The notes under the pieces are model-generated. The model ran no database searches and was not told the origin of the DNA. It saw only the letters and a program-made list of their open reading frames with translations. DNA of 64,000 nucleotides from Firm-04 sp045596625 (GTDB taxonomy: Bacteria; Bacillota; Clostridia; Oscillospirales; Ruminococcaceae), in contig JAZOCU010000044.1 of assembly GCA_045596625.1 (NCBI GenBank), forward strand, positions 1 through 64,000, written 5' to 3'. The translations under genes were made by a program, and so were the position numbers. Below are positions 7,043 through 15,619 of this stretch, piece by piece (the first letter of the stretch is position 1; each line of letters opens with the position of its first letter).

Positions 7043-9805
7043 ATGCAAACAATACTGAACTGGAAACAATATCTTCATACCGCTGCGGAGGTAGCTGCCG
7101 AAGGCATCGTTATGCTGAAAAATAATGAACATGCATTGCCGCTGCCCGCAGGCGAAGAGATCGCTTTGTTCGGACGGATCCAGCTGCATTATTACAAAAG
7201 CGGAACAGGTTCCGGCGGAATGGTGAATGTGGCAAAGGTCACAGGAATTCCGGAGGGCTTGGAGGAAGCCGGCGTTGCACTGAATCAAGAGCTGCTTGCG
7301 ATTTATCGGGAATGGGATGCTGCCCATCCCTTTGATCTGGGCGATGGCTGGGGCAAAGAACCTTGGTCGCAGCAGGAAATGCCGCTGAGCGATGCACTGG
7401 CTGAGAAGATCGCAAAGCGCTGCACACGTGCAGTGGTGGTGATCGGCAGAACGGCCGGTGAAGAACAGGATCATCGGGCTGAGGAAGGTTCCTATATGCT
7501 GACGCAAGCCGAAATAGAAATGCTTCATACAGTACGCAGACGGTTCCGGAAAATGATCGTGCTGCTGAATGTCGGCAGTATCATTGATATGGAGCAGCTG
7601 GAGGCTGCAAAACCGGATGCTGTTTTGTATGTATGGCAGGGTGGAATGACCGGCGGGACCGGTGTTGCTTCTGTGCTGACGGGTGCGGTCAGCCCCAGCG
7701 GCAAGCTGCCGGATACGATCGCCTATGATATTACCCAATATCCTTCTCATGCATATTTCGGAGACCAAACTCGTAATTATCGCTGTGAGGATCTGTATGT
7801 GGGCTATCGTTATTTTGAAACCTTTGCCAAGGAGCAGGTGCGATATCCCTTTGGATTTGGCTTATCTTATACAGAATTTTCCGTGAATACGGTTGCGGTA
7901 CGGGAACAGGAGGATATGCTTTCTGTAATCGTATCGGTGAAGAATATCGGCGCATATTCCGGCAAGGAAGTGGTGCAGCTTTATTGCGAGGCACCCCAGG
8001 GACATCTGGGTAAGCCGGCAAGGGTATTATGCGGCTTTGCCAAAACCGATGTGCTTGCACCGGGAGATTCACAAACGCTGACCATATCGCTGCCTTTTGC
8101 CGAGCTTGCTTCCTATGATGACAGCGGCGTGACAGGATATCGTTTTTGTTATGTGCTGGAGCAGGGCAGCTATCGCTTCTATCTGGGAACCGATGTGCGG
8201 CAGGCAGCCTTATGCTATGAGACAGCGATCTGTGAGGCTCGTATGGTGACACAATGTAAGCAGGCAATGGCACCGGTTTTGCCATTTCAGCGGATGCGTC
8301 CCGTTCCGGCTGCACAGGGCTATACTGTCGCCATGGAGGATGTTCCTCTTTCGGAGATCGATGAAGCAGCAAGATTGCAGGAACGTTTGCCGCAGACGAT
8401 TGCGTATACCGGAGATTGTGGGATCCGGCTTGCGGATGTGGCAAAGGGAACCGCTTCCATGTCTGCATTTCTTGCACAGTTTTCCGATGAAGCGCTGTCA
8501 TCCATTGTCAGAGGCGAAGGAATGGGCAGCCCTCGGGTAACGCCCGGTACGGCTTCTGCCTTTGGCGGTGTCAGCAAGGAACTGGCAACGCTTGGAATTC
8601 CGGCAGTTTGCTGTTCCGATGGTCCCTCCGGTATGCGTCTGGATTGCGGCACCAAGGCATTTAGTCTGCCCAATGGCACAATGATTGCGGCAACCTTCAA
8701 TCAACCGCTGCTGACGAAGCTGTTTTCTCTGGTGGGACTGGAAATGCGAGCCAATGGTGTCGATTGTCTGCTGGGGCCGGGTATGAATCTTCATCGGCAT
8801 CCTCTGAACGGACGTAATTTTGAATATTTTTCCGAGGATCCGTATCTTTCGGGAAAAATGGCTGCTGCCGAGCTGAAGGGACTGCATGCTGTGGGCGTTG
8901 AGGGCACGATCAAGCATTTTTGCGGCAACGAGCAGGAAACGAATCGGCATTTTACCGATGAGGTGATCTCTGAGCGTGCTTTGCGTGAGATATATCTCAA
9001 GGGCTTTGAAATCGCAGTCAAAGAGGGCGGCGCAGGCTCGATCATGACGACCTATGGCTCTGTGAACGGTTTGTGGACTGCCGGTAATTTTGATCTGAAT
9101 ACCGTGATCCTGCGGGAGGAATGGGGCTATCAGGGCTTTGTTATGACCGATTGGTGGGCAAATATCAACCGTCGGGGAGAAGCACCCGATCGCAATCTGT
9201 TTTCTGTGATGGTAAAAGCGCAGAATGATGTGTATATGGTCTGTGCTGATACGGAAACGCCCGATCGGGATATTATGTCGGCATTGCAAAGCGGTTTGCT
9301 GACACGAGGAGAATTGCAGCGCAATGCGGCAAATATCTGCAGCTTTATTATGGGCACCCAAGCCTTCCGCCGTTTGATGGATACTGAGGAGAAGGTGTGT
9401 GTGACAGAGCGTCCTGTGGAGGAAACGGCACAGGATGGCCCTGTGATCTTCTATCCGCTTGGCGATACGATGACATTGCCGCTGGATGAGATCTCCACAG
9501 AGAGAGGAACCACATACAGCTTTGCTTTGAATGTAGAGACACCGGGATATTATCAGATTACCGTGACGGCAAGCAGTCACAATGGCACGCTTGCCCAGAT
9601 GCCAATGACATTGTTCAGCATGGGTACGCCGTACAGCACCTTTACTTGGAATGGTACCGATGGCAAACCGGTATCCTTCTCTACAACAATACCGATATTC
9701 TCCAGGTTTACAACGATGCGGTTGTATTTTGCACAGAGTGGACTGCAAATGCACAGTATTGCATTCCGTCGTACCGAGCAGGCTGTGAATATTGCTGCCA
9801 TGTGA
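7043..9805 (+). CDS. Glycoside hydrolase family 3 beta-glucosidase, permuted domain order
   Basis: The 920-residue cytoplasmic protein (no signal peptide) has its domains in reverse order compared with ordinary GH3 enzymes. The GH3 C-terminal alpha/beta domain comes first (about 10-250, starting AAEGIVMLKNN), then the fibronectin-III-like domain (about 290-375), and the TIM barrel last (about 480-790). The barrel holds KHFCGNEQE and the nucleophile aspartate D703 in VMTDWW. The last 110 residues form an extra beta-sandwich-like region. This order is known from beta-glucosidases of rumen Ruminococcus albus and Butyrivibrio. It probably splits cellobiose or other imported beta-glucosides. It is a single-gene unit with its own promoter. 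Confidence 0.92.
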   Translation: MQTILNWKQYLHTAAEVAAEGIVMLKNNEHALPLPAGEEIALFGRIQLHYYKSGTGSGGMVNVAKVTGIPEGLEEAGVALNQELLAIYREWDAAHPFDLGDGWGKEPWSQQEMPLSDALAEKIAKRCTRAVVVIGRTAGEEQDHRAEEGSYMLTQAEIEMLHTVRRRFRKMIVLLNVGSIIDMEQLEAAKPDAVLYVWQGGMTGGTGVASVLTGAVSPSGKLPDTIAYDITQYPSHAYFGDQTRNYRCEDLYVGYRYFETFAKEQVRYPFGFGLSYTEFSVNTVAVREQEDMLSVIVSVKNIGAYSGKEVVQLYCEAPQGHLGKPARVLCGFAKTDVLAPGDSQTLTISLPFAELASYDDSGVTGYRFCYVLEQGSYRFYLGTDVRQAALCYETAICEARMVTQCKQAMAPVLPFQRMRPVPAAQGYTVAMEDVPLSEIDEAARLQERLPQTIAYTGDCGIRLADVAKGTASMSAFLAQFSDEALSSIVRGEGMGSPRVTPGTASAFGGVSKELATLGIPAVCCSDGPSGMRLDCGTKAFSLPNGTMIAATFNQPLLTKLFSLVGLEMRANGVDCLLGPGMNLHRHPLNGRNFEYFSEDPYLSGKMAAAELKGLHAVGVEGTIKHFCGNEQETNRHFTDEVISERALREIYLKGFEIAVKEGGAGSIMTTYGSVNGLWTAGNFDLNTVILREEWGYQGFVMTDWWANINRRGEAPDRNLFSVMVKAQNDVYMVCADTETPDRDIMSALQSGLLTRGELQRNAANICSFIMGTQAFRRLMDTEEKVCVTERPVEETAQDGPVIFYPLGDTMTLPLDEISTERGTTYSFALNVETPGYYQITVTASSHNGTLAQMPMTLFSMGTPYSTFTWNGTDGKPVSFSTTIPIFSRFTTMRLYFAQSGLQMHSIAFRRTEQAVNIAAM

Positions 9806-9879
9806 TCGCTCTGAAGAAAGCGCAGGCGTTCTTTCTTCGATGTGGATGGGATCAGTGCATTCAGACGCTGAGCCGGTTG

Positions 9880-9959
9880 CTCTCTTTTCCTCTACTCTAC
9901 TTTACTTTACTTTCCTTTCCTTTTCTTTCCTTTCCTTTGTTGAAAAATGATATCATTTT
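9880..9959. repeat. Polypyrimidine tract followed by a 16-bp palindrome
   Basis: Bases 9880-9938 are almost pure C/T with repeated CTTTA and CTTTC units, a simple-sequence tract. It is followed at 9944-9959 by the perfect palindrome AAAATGATATCATTTT. Both lie in the 427-base gap after the beta-glucosidase gene, which otherwise holds a terminator and the next promoter. Confidence 0.7.
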
Positions 9960-10044
9960 CGAAAGAATTGCCGACAGATCTTCAGAAAATGGCTGCATTT
10001 ATGAAAAGAATGACTGAAAGGTGAGCACCATCGAAACAAACACG

Positions 10045-10083
10045 AAGCCCGTGCAGGATCTTTTGATGCTGCACGGGCTTTTT
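10045..10083 (+). terminator. Intrinsic terminator
   Basis: A perfect 12-bp GC-rich stem (10045-10056 with 10069-10080) ends in a T-run. It is the first strong terminator after the beta-glucosidase gene. Confidence 0.92.
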
Positions 10084-10111
10084 CACAAAGAAAATGTTAT
10101 GGAAAACAGCA

Positions 10112-10140
10112 TTGAAAAACGAGGGAAAATGTGATAGAAT
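10112..10140 (+). promoter_or_regulatory. Promoter of the isochorismatase-like gene
   Basis: TTGAAA (10112-10117), a 17-base spacer and TAGAAT (10135-10140). Confidence 0.7.
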
Positions 10141-10232
10141 GGAAGAAACAAAACTGGCTGTCAAGGTGCTGCAGCGCTGTATGCGGTCTGATATGGACAG
10201 CGGAAGATCGATTATAGTACAGAGGAGAAACA

Positions 10233-10772
10233 ATGGTACTTTTGATTATCGACACGCAAAAGCATATTACAAACGAAGCCCTATACCGATTCGATGAATT
10301 GGTATCCAATATCAAAGTCCTGCTTCATACCGCAAGGAAAAACGATATCGAGGTGATCTACATCCGTCATGATGACGGTGCAGGAAAGCCTCTTGCCAAG
10401 GGGACAGATGGCTTTGAGATCTGCGAAGCATTTGCGCCTGTTAATGGGGAACGGATCTTTGACAAAACCGTCAACAGTCCGTTCCGCAACAGCGGACTTC
10501 TGGAATATCTGAGATCCAAGGGAGAAACAGAGCTGATCATTGCAGGACTGCAAACAGACTACTGTATGGATGCTGCAGTAAAATGCGGATTTGAACATGG
10601 CTTCAGAATATATGTGCCGGCCTACGCCAATTCCACTTTTGACAATGCGTTTATGAAAGCAGAGGAAACCTATCGCTATTACAATGAATTGATGTGGAAC
10701 GGAAGATATGCAGTGTGCATTTCTATGGAAGAAATGCTGGAAATCATGGAAAATCCGGAATATGCAGGCTAA
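10233..10772 (+). CDS. Isochorismatase-family cysteine hydrolase
   Basis: This 179-residue cytoplasmic enzyme has the isochorismatase/nicotinamidase fold. The Asp-Lys-Cys catalytic triad is visible as D7 in LLIIDTQ, K78 in IFDKTVNSPF and C111 in GLQTDYCMDAAV. Members hydrolyse amides, ureas or vinyl ethers; the exact substrate cannot be told. Zn-binding features of true nicotinamidases are not evident. Its stop codon overlaps the end of the convergent pseudouridine synthase gene by four bases, and no terminator lies between them. Confidence 0.88.
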   Translation: MVLLIIDTQKHITNEALYRFDELVSNIKVLLHTARKNDIEVIYIRHDDGAGKPLAKGTDGFEICEAFAPVNGERIFDKTVNSPFRNSGLLEYLRSKGETELIIAGLQTDYCMDAAVKCGFEHGFRIYVPAYANSTFDNAFMKAEETYRYYNELMWNGRYAVCISMEEMLEIMENPEYAG

Positions 10773-11617
10773 TCGGGCAGCAAGGCAAGCATTTCCTGCC
10801 GCAGGGGTGCTGTTACCATGATCTGATGATGGGTTATGGGATCACAAAAGCAGAGCATTCCGCAATGGAGTGCATGGCGCTGCAGTAAGGTACAGTCACC
10901 GCCATAAAGATCATCACCAAGCAAGGGAAATCCCAGATGTGCCATATGTACTCGGATCTGGTGGGTGCGGCCGGTTTGGGGCATCAGCTCCACCAGAGCA
11001 CATTGAGCCGTTTGCAAGAGCGTCCGGTAATGCGTAACGGCCTCTTTGCCATCGGAGCGAACACAGCGAGTGATCACAGAATCCTGTACTCTGCCGATGG
11101 GTGCCGAGATCGTACCGCTGCCGGAACAATCCGGAGCCACAAGTGCATAGTATCGTTTGTTGAATGCATTTTGAAAATAATGTGCCGCATATGCTGTTTT
11201 TGCGATGGCACACAGTCCTGAAGTATTGCGATCCAGACGGAATATGGCATGAAAGGTCTGATCGGGATAGCGGGCAGCATGATAATTGCCCAAAGTATCT
11301 TCGTAGTGTCCCGGGGAAGGATGTACCGGCATATTGGCAGGCTTGTTATAGATCACAACGGATTCGTTTTCATATACGACAGGAACAGCAAGCTCCGGAT
11401 TGGGTGTGAACGATGAGGTTTCCTCTAAATGCAGACAGATCAGATCGCCGTTTGTTACGGTATCGATCACGCGGATTGGTTTTCCGTTACAAAGAATCCC
11501 GTTTTTCTGATGCTTCAGCCGACTCAGCAAGCGAGTCGAAATTCCGGCATGTCCACGCAGATAGCTGCGCAGGAGTATTGGTGTGCTGCAGCGTACTTGG
11601 AACAGTAATTGCGGCAT
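10769..11617 (-). CDS. RluA-family pseudouridine synthase
   Basis: This 282-residue enzyme converts specific uridines in RNA, usually 23S rRNA or tRNA, to pseudouridine. An S4-like RNA-binding segment (about 15-65) precedes the catalytic domain. The catalytic aspartate is D129 in the family motif FRLDRNTSG, and LMPQTGRTHQIRVHMAHLG is the second conserved block. The target site (RluD-like or another) is not clear. The start has a ribosome site (AAAGGAG) and a promoter lies 50 bases upstream. Confidence 0.92.
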   Translation of the reverse strand: MPQLLFQVRCSTPILLRSYLRGHAGISTRLLSRLKHQKNGILCNGKPIRVIDTVTNGDLICLHLEETSSFTPNPELAVPVVYENESVVIYNKPANMPVHPSPGHYEDTLGNYHAARYPDQTFHAIFRLDRNTSGLCAIAKTAYAAHYFQNAFNKRYYALVAPDCSGSGTISAPIGRVQDSVITRCVRSDGKEAVTHYRTLLQTAQCALVELMPQTGRTHQIRVHMAHLGFPLLGDDLYGGDCTLLQRHALHCGMLCFCDPITHHQIMVTAPLRQEMLALLPD

Positions 11618-11667
11618 AGCAGCTCCTTTCCGTATTGTTGCATGATGCGTTTTCAGATTCTGTTAGC

Positions 11668-11696
11668 ATTATAGCATGATGCACTGTAAAACACAA
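11668..11696 (-). promoter_or_regulatory. Promoter of the RluA-type gene
   Basis: On the minus strand, TTGTGT (11696-11691), a 17-base spacer and TATAAT (11673-11668). Confidence 0.7.
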
Positions 11697-11743
11697 GTGG
11701 TTTCCTAAGAATGCAAAGGAAGAATATGTTGTTTCGATACGGA

Positions 11744-11772
11744 TTGACGAGGATAGCATTCTATGTTATACT
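11744..11772 (+). promoter_or_regulatory. Promoter of the lipoprotein gene
   Basis: TTGACG (11744-11749), a 17-base spacer and TATACT (11767-11772). Confidence 0.8.
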
Positions 11773-11887
11773 GCACACATTGTAGTAATTGCAGAAAGAT
11801 GAAGAAACTTATGCAGATCATTCCGATGCGGCTGAACCGATTGGAAGGGAAATGATGGCATATGAAAAAGGAAAAAGGTGAATCAAT

Positions 11888-12847
11888 ATGAAAAAGCAAG
11901 TATTGGCGTTATCGGTTGCGATGATGCTAAGTGCATCGTTCAGCGGCTGCCAATCGGATATAGGCACTGCCGGTGGTGAATATCAGACAAAGAATTTCAG
12001 TTTTTCTGTCAGTGAGAATATGCTTCTTGATGCAAAAAAGCAAGAAGGCGAAGCAAACTATCTGGTTTTCAGCAATGCTGCCGATAAGACCCAGACATTA
12101 AGAATACAGGAATATTCTCAGGCGCATTCCACGGCAAAGGCAGAAATGGAATATTTATCCACTGAAAATGCAGAGGTCACAGAGCTGGACGGTGCTTTGC
12201 CCGATGCTTATCAGCTGAGCGAATGGAAAGAAGCCGAGGGTATGATGTGGCTGGTGACTGCCATCGGCAGCGAGGGAAAATTACTGATGATCGAAGCAAG
12301 CCTGCCGGAATCGGGCGTGGAATGGTATCGCGGTGCAACTGCGTATATTGCAGATACCGCTGCTTATACCGGGGAGCCTATTGAGGCAGGAGAAGCCAAG
12401 CAATCTCATTATACCGTAAAGCATTCCAAACGCTGGGCACATTCGGTGAATGATTATGAAGATGATGCTGCTGAGATCACAACATTGTTTTATTCCAATG
12501 CACAATCCACAAGGGAACAAAGCAACCATGTTAAGATCCAGCTTTCAGCGGATCAGACGCTGACAGCCAAAGAGGCTGCGGAGCAGATTGCCAATAGTCA
12601 GAGAGAATTCTATTGGGAACAGAGTATGATGGAAACCGATATCTTTGGCTATGATGCATGGTGCAGCTTCATGATCTTCAGCGACGGTGAACCGGAAGGG
12701 GATCGCGATCGCACCTATGTCTGTTACTATTTCTTCACAGTCAATGATGTGCTGTATGAAGTTCAGATCTCCTGTTATCACGAACAGATGGATCTGCTTG
12801 AAGAAGCCTTGCAGGAGGTCACTCTGCTGATCGATCGCGCAAAGTAA
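11888..12847 (+). CDS. Lipoprotein of unknown function
   Basis: I do not recognise a family. The 319-residue product begins with a lipoprotein signal peptide whose lipobox is FSGC, putting the acylated cysteine at residue 21. The mature part is hydrophilic and acidic. It seems to hold two similar halves, each with a stretch like 'WY.GA' or 'FYWEQ', followed by beta-rich sequence. This resembles PsbP-like or DUF-type extracellular lipoproteins of clostridia, but the resemblance is weak. It is a single-gene unit with a consensus promoter and a terminator. Confidence 0.75.
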   Translation: MKKQVLALSVAMMLSASFSGCQSDIGTAGGEYQTKNFSFSVSENMLLDAKKQEGEANYLVFSNAADKTQTLRIQEYSQAHSTAKAEMEYLSTENAEVTELDGALPDAYQLSEWKEAEGMMWLVTAIGSEGKLLMIEASLPESGVEWYRGATAYIADTAAYTGEPIEAGEAKQSHYTVKHSKRWAHSVNDYEDDAAEITTLFYSNAQSTREQSNHVKIQLSADQTLTAKEAAEQIANSQREFYWEQSMMETDIFGYDAWCSFMIFSDGEPEGDRDRTYVCYYFFTVNDVLYEVQISCYHEQMDLLEEALQEVTLLIDRAK

Positions 12848-12885
12848 GCCAAGGCAGATTCGCCCATGATTCAATCAGAGTCCGC

Positions 12886-12920
12886 AACAGAGCATTCCGG
12901 AAGGTGTGCTCTGTTTTTTT
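12886..12920 (+). terminator. Terminator of the lipoprotein gene
   Basis: An 8-bp stem (12887-12894 with 12907-12914) is followed by seven T. It separates the lipoprotein gene from the radical SAM operon. Confidence 0.88.
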
Positions 12921-12943
12921 GTCACAATGGCTCGAAAAATGTG

Positions 12944-12972
12944 TTGATTTGTCAGGGCGGATATGGTATAAT
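12944..12972 (+). promoter_or_regulatory. Promoter of the radical SAM operon
   Basis: TTGATT (12944-12949), a 17-base spacer and TATAAT (12967-12972), 33 bases before the first start codon. It is the only clear promoter before the terminator at 25420. Confidence 0.85.
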
Positions 12973-13004
12973 AATACAATATGTGAAAAGAGGAGGTGCT
13001 CTGT

Positions 13005-14306
13005 TTGAAGTTGTTGCTGGTACACGCATGGAATGATCGTGATCGTTCTTATCGAGGTACTTTTTCCAATTTATTTTCATATCCATCCTTGACCTTGGCA
13101 GCGATTTGTTCTCTGATTCCTGAGGGGATGTTTGAGCAGGTCGATGTAATAGATGAATATTCTCAGAAGGTGCAGTATGATCGGGTGCCATATGATCTGG
13201 TGATGATCTCCTTTGAGACCTCCTCCAGCATCACTGCCTATGGTCATTGTGCGCAGTTTCGCAAGCGCGGAGCCTATGTGGTGTGCGGCGGCTATCATGC
13301 CACAGCATTGCCCGATGAAGTGGCAGCGCATTGTGATACGGTGATACAAGGCCCTGCTGAACGGGCGGTTCCTGCATTTCTTGCGGATTTTGCACAGGGC
13401 TGTCCCAAGCCGCGTTATTGTGATTATAATGTTTGTGTGGCAGAATTTCCGATTCCGGCAAGAGATAAGATCACCAAGCGCAAAAAAATGCGGATCCCCG
13501 GAATCGTAGCCAACCGTGGCTGTATGCATAACTGTAAATATTGCTCGATGCGAACCATGTGGCGCAATGATCCGAGACCTGTGGAAAAGGTTGTAGAGGA
13601 GATTCGTGCGCTGGGATCAAAAATGGTAGTGTTTTATGATCCGAATTTTTTTGGCAATCGGGAATATGCTTTGGCATTGATGCAGGCGCTGAAACCATTG
13701 AAGATCCTATGGGCCTCCAATGCCACAGCGAATTTCGGATACGATCATGCGCTGATGCAGGCAGCCTATGACAGCGGCTGTCGTGGCGTGGTCATCGGTC
13801 TGGAATCCTTGAATACGCAATCGCTGCAAAGTGTCGGCAAGCATTTCCGCGAACCGGATCGTTATCAAGAGATCATTGCCAATATCCACAGTCATGGTAT
13901 TGCTGTCAACGGTTGTTTCGTACTGGGTTTTGACCATGAGACCGAGGAGGAGCTGCTGGCACTGCCGGAGCGTGTGGAGCAGCTGGGTCTGGATCTTTGC
14001 CGCTTTGCGATCCTGACGCCATATCCCGGCACAAAGCAATTTGAAGAATATGAGAAGAACGGCAGGATCCTGACAAAGGAATGGAATCGTTATACACAGC
14101 ATCTTACCGTGTTTCAGCCGCTGCATATGAGCCCGGAACGCTTGGAAGAGATCTATCGTACCGTATGGAAAAAAGCCTATACATGGCGCAGCGTATTTCG
14201 CCGTGCATGGCGTTCTCCTTGGCGCGGAAAGGCTTATTACTGGATCCTGCTGGGGGCAAACATCGGCTTTAAGTTTTTAGGGGCTGCCAAGAGGAAACCA
14301 AAGTGA
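13005..14306 (+). CDS. Cobalamin-binding radical SAM protein 1
   Basis: This is the first gene of the operon. An N-terminal B12-binding (Rossmann) domain (about 1-140) carries the GGYHAT motif near residue 95. A radical SAM barrel (about 160-380) follows, with the cluster cysteines C173, C177 and C180 in RGCMHNCKYC. The C-terminal about 60 residues are basic. Class B enzymes of this type do methylations, ring contractions or cyclisations using methylcobalamin and SAM. The start is taken as TTG at 13005 because AGGAGG lies exactly 8 bases upstream; an in-frame GTG at 12996 overlaps that ribosome site. It overlaps the next gene by four bases (GTGA). The substrate is unknown. Confidence 0.88.
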   Translation: MKLLLVHAWNDRDRSYRGTFSNLFSYPSLTLAAICSLIPEGMFEQVDVIDEYSQKVQYDRVPYDLVMISFETSSSITAYGHCAQFRKRGAYVVCGGYHATALPDEVAAHCDTVIQGPAERAVPAFLADFAQGCPKPRYCDYNVCVAEFPIPARDKITKRKKMRIPGIVANRGCMHNCKYCSMRTMWRNDPRPVEKVVEEIRALGSKMVVFYDPNFFGNREYALALMQALKPLKILWASNATANFGYDHALMQAAYDSGCRGVVIGLESLNTQSLQSVGKHFREPDRYQEIIANIHSHGIAVNGCFVLGFDHETEEELLALPERVEQLGLDLCRFAILTPYPGTKQFEEYEKNGRILTKEWNRYTQHLTVFQPLHMSPERLEEIYRTVWKKAYTWRSVFRRAWRSPWRGKAYYWILLGANIGFKFLGAAKRKPK

Positions 14307-15619
14307 AAATAACCGTAATACGATTGAATATGTTTGAGCATATCAGCTCGGATGCCATGAAACCGCTGCTGTTCGGAATACTCAAAAGCCTTACACCGCA
14401 GCAGCATACGATCACCTTCATTGATGAACGGACAGAGGCACTGCCGGATGTGATTGATGCAGATATCATTGCATTTTCTGTCGAGACCTTTACAGCCAAG
14501 CGTGCCTATCTTCTGGCACAGAAATATAAAACGCGGCAGAACATTATCGTCATGGGCGGATTTCATGCTGCTGTGATGGCGGATGAAATGCTTTCTTATG
14601 CCGATGTCGTGCTTGTCGGGGATGCCGAAGGCAACTGGCAGCAGATGCTTTCCGATTATGAAAACGGATCCTTGCAGAAGAAATACATCGCCGATGAATC
14701 GATACCGCTGACGATGCTGCGGGAGGATCCTTCTGTTTATCGGCATCGGTATTTTGGGATCGGTGTCTATCAGATTTCCCGCGGCTGCAAATTCAACTGT
14801 GATTTTTGCTCCATAAAGACCATGTATCGCTGTGTACGGCGTAAATCTGCCGCAATGATCGCAGAGGAGCTGAAGCAGGCGAAGGAAAAGATCCTGTTTT
14901 TTGTGGATGATAATTTGTTTTATGATAAGCAATCGGCGCTGGAGCTGTTTCGTGCCATTGCGCCGCTGAAGAAAAAATGGGCGTGCCAGATCAGCATGGA
15001 TGCGGCAAGGGATGATACCTTGCTTGCGGAGATGAAAAAAGCGGGCTGTTTTCTGGTGCTGATCGGTTTTGAGAGCCTGAATACGGACAGTCTGGGAGAA
15101 ATGCATAAAGCGGCCAATACCGCAGCTGATTACGAAGATATCATTCAACGGATATATCGCCATAAGCTTTTGATATACGGTACTTTTGTGCTGGGCTGTG
15201 ACGGAGATTCGGTGGATGTGTTTCAAAAAACCTATGATTTTGCAGTACGCAATCATATGGCAGTGACCAATTTCAATCCGCTGATTCCGATGCCGGGGAC
15301 GGGTGTCTATGAGCGTATGGAACAGGAAGGTCGGCTGCTGTATCGCAAATGGTGGCTTTCGGATCAATATCGCTATGGTGAGACTGCCTATCAACCGAAA
15401 CACATGACACCATTGCAGCTGCAGGAGGGCTGTTTGAAAATGCGGACGGATTACTATTCCATGGGCTGTATTCTCAAACGGCTGTTTGCGAATCCGATTC
15501 ATCTTCGTCCGATGAATCTGGTTGTATTTTTGCTTGCAAATTTGATATCCCGTCGGGAGATTCACAAAAAGCAGGGCCAACTACTGGGAGGAATACTGAA
15601 TGCATCTGACGTTGATTAA
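14303..15619 (+). CDS. Cobalamin-binding radical SAM protein 2
   Basis: This 438-residue paralogue of the preceding enzyme has the same layout: a B12-binding domain with GGFHAA, then a radical SAM barrel with C162, C166 and C169 in RGCKFNCDFC, then a basic C-terminal tail. The strand motif FFVDDNLF and IGFESLN, shared with copies 3 and 5, mark a common ancestor. It begins with GTG overlapping the previous stop codon. It lacks any other fused domain. Its role is probably a distinct step on the same pathway. Confidence 0.87.
   Translation: MKITVIRLNMFEHISSDAMKPLLFGILKSLTPQQHTITFIDERTEALPDVIDADIIAFSVETFTAKRAYLLAQKYKTRQNIIVMGGFHAAVMADEMLSYADVVLVGDAEGNWQQMLSDYENGSLQKKYIADESIPLTMLREDPSVYRHRYFGIGVYQISRGCKFNCDFCSIKTMYRCVRRKSAAMIAEELKQAKEKILFFVDDNLFYDKQSALELFRAIAPLKKKWACQISMDAARDDTLLAEMKKAGCFLVLIGFESLNTDSLGEMHKAANTAADYEDIIQRIYRHKLLIYGTFVLGCDGDSVDVFQKTYDFAVRNHMAVTNFNPLIPMPGTGVYERMEQEGRLLYRKWWLSDQYRYGETAYQPKHMTPLQLQEGCLKMRTDYYSMGCILKRLFANPIHLRPMNLVVFLLANLISRREIHKKQGQLLGGILNASDVD

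Noticed and set aside
8498..9754. A 418-codon frame on the minus strand inside the GH3 beta-glucosidase
   Set aside because: The plus-strand frame has clear catalytic motifs; the reverse frame is a codon-bias shadow rich in His, Cys and Arg.
12996..13004. GTG start for radical SAM protein 1
   Set aside because: It overlaps the AGGAGG ribosome site; TTG at 13005 is correctly spaced.
14237..15580. A 447-codon minus-strand frame inside radical SAM genes 1 and 2
   Set aside because: It mirrors the real genes with cluster motifs and overlapping starts; no domain on the reverse strand.
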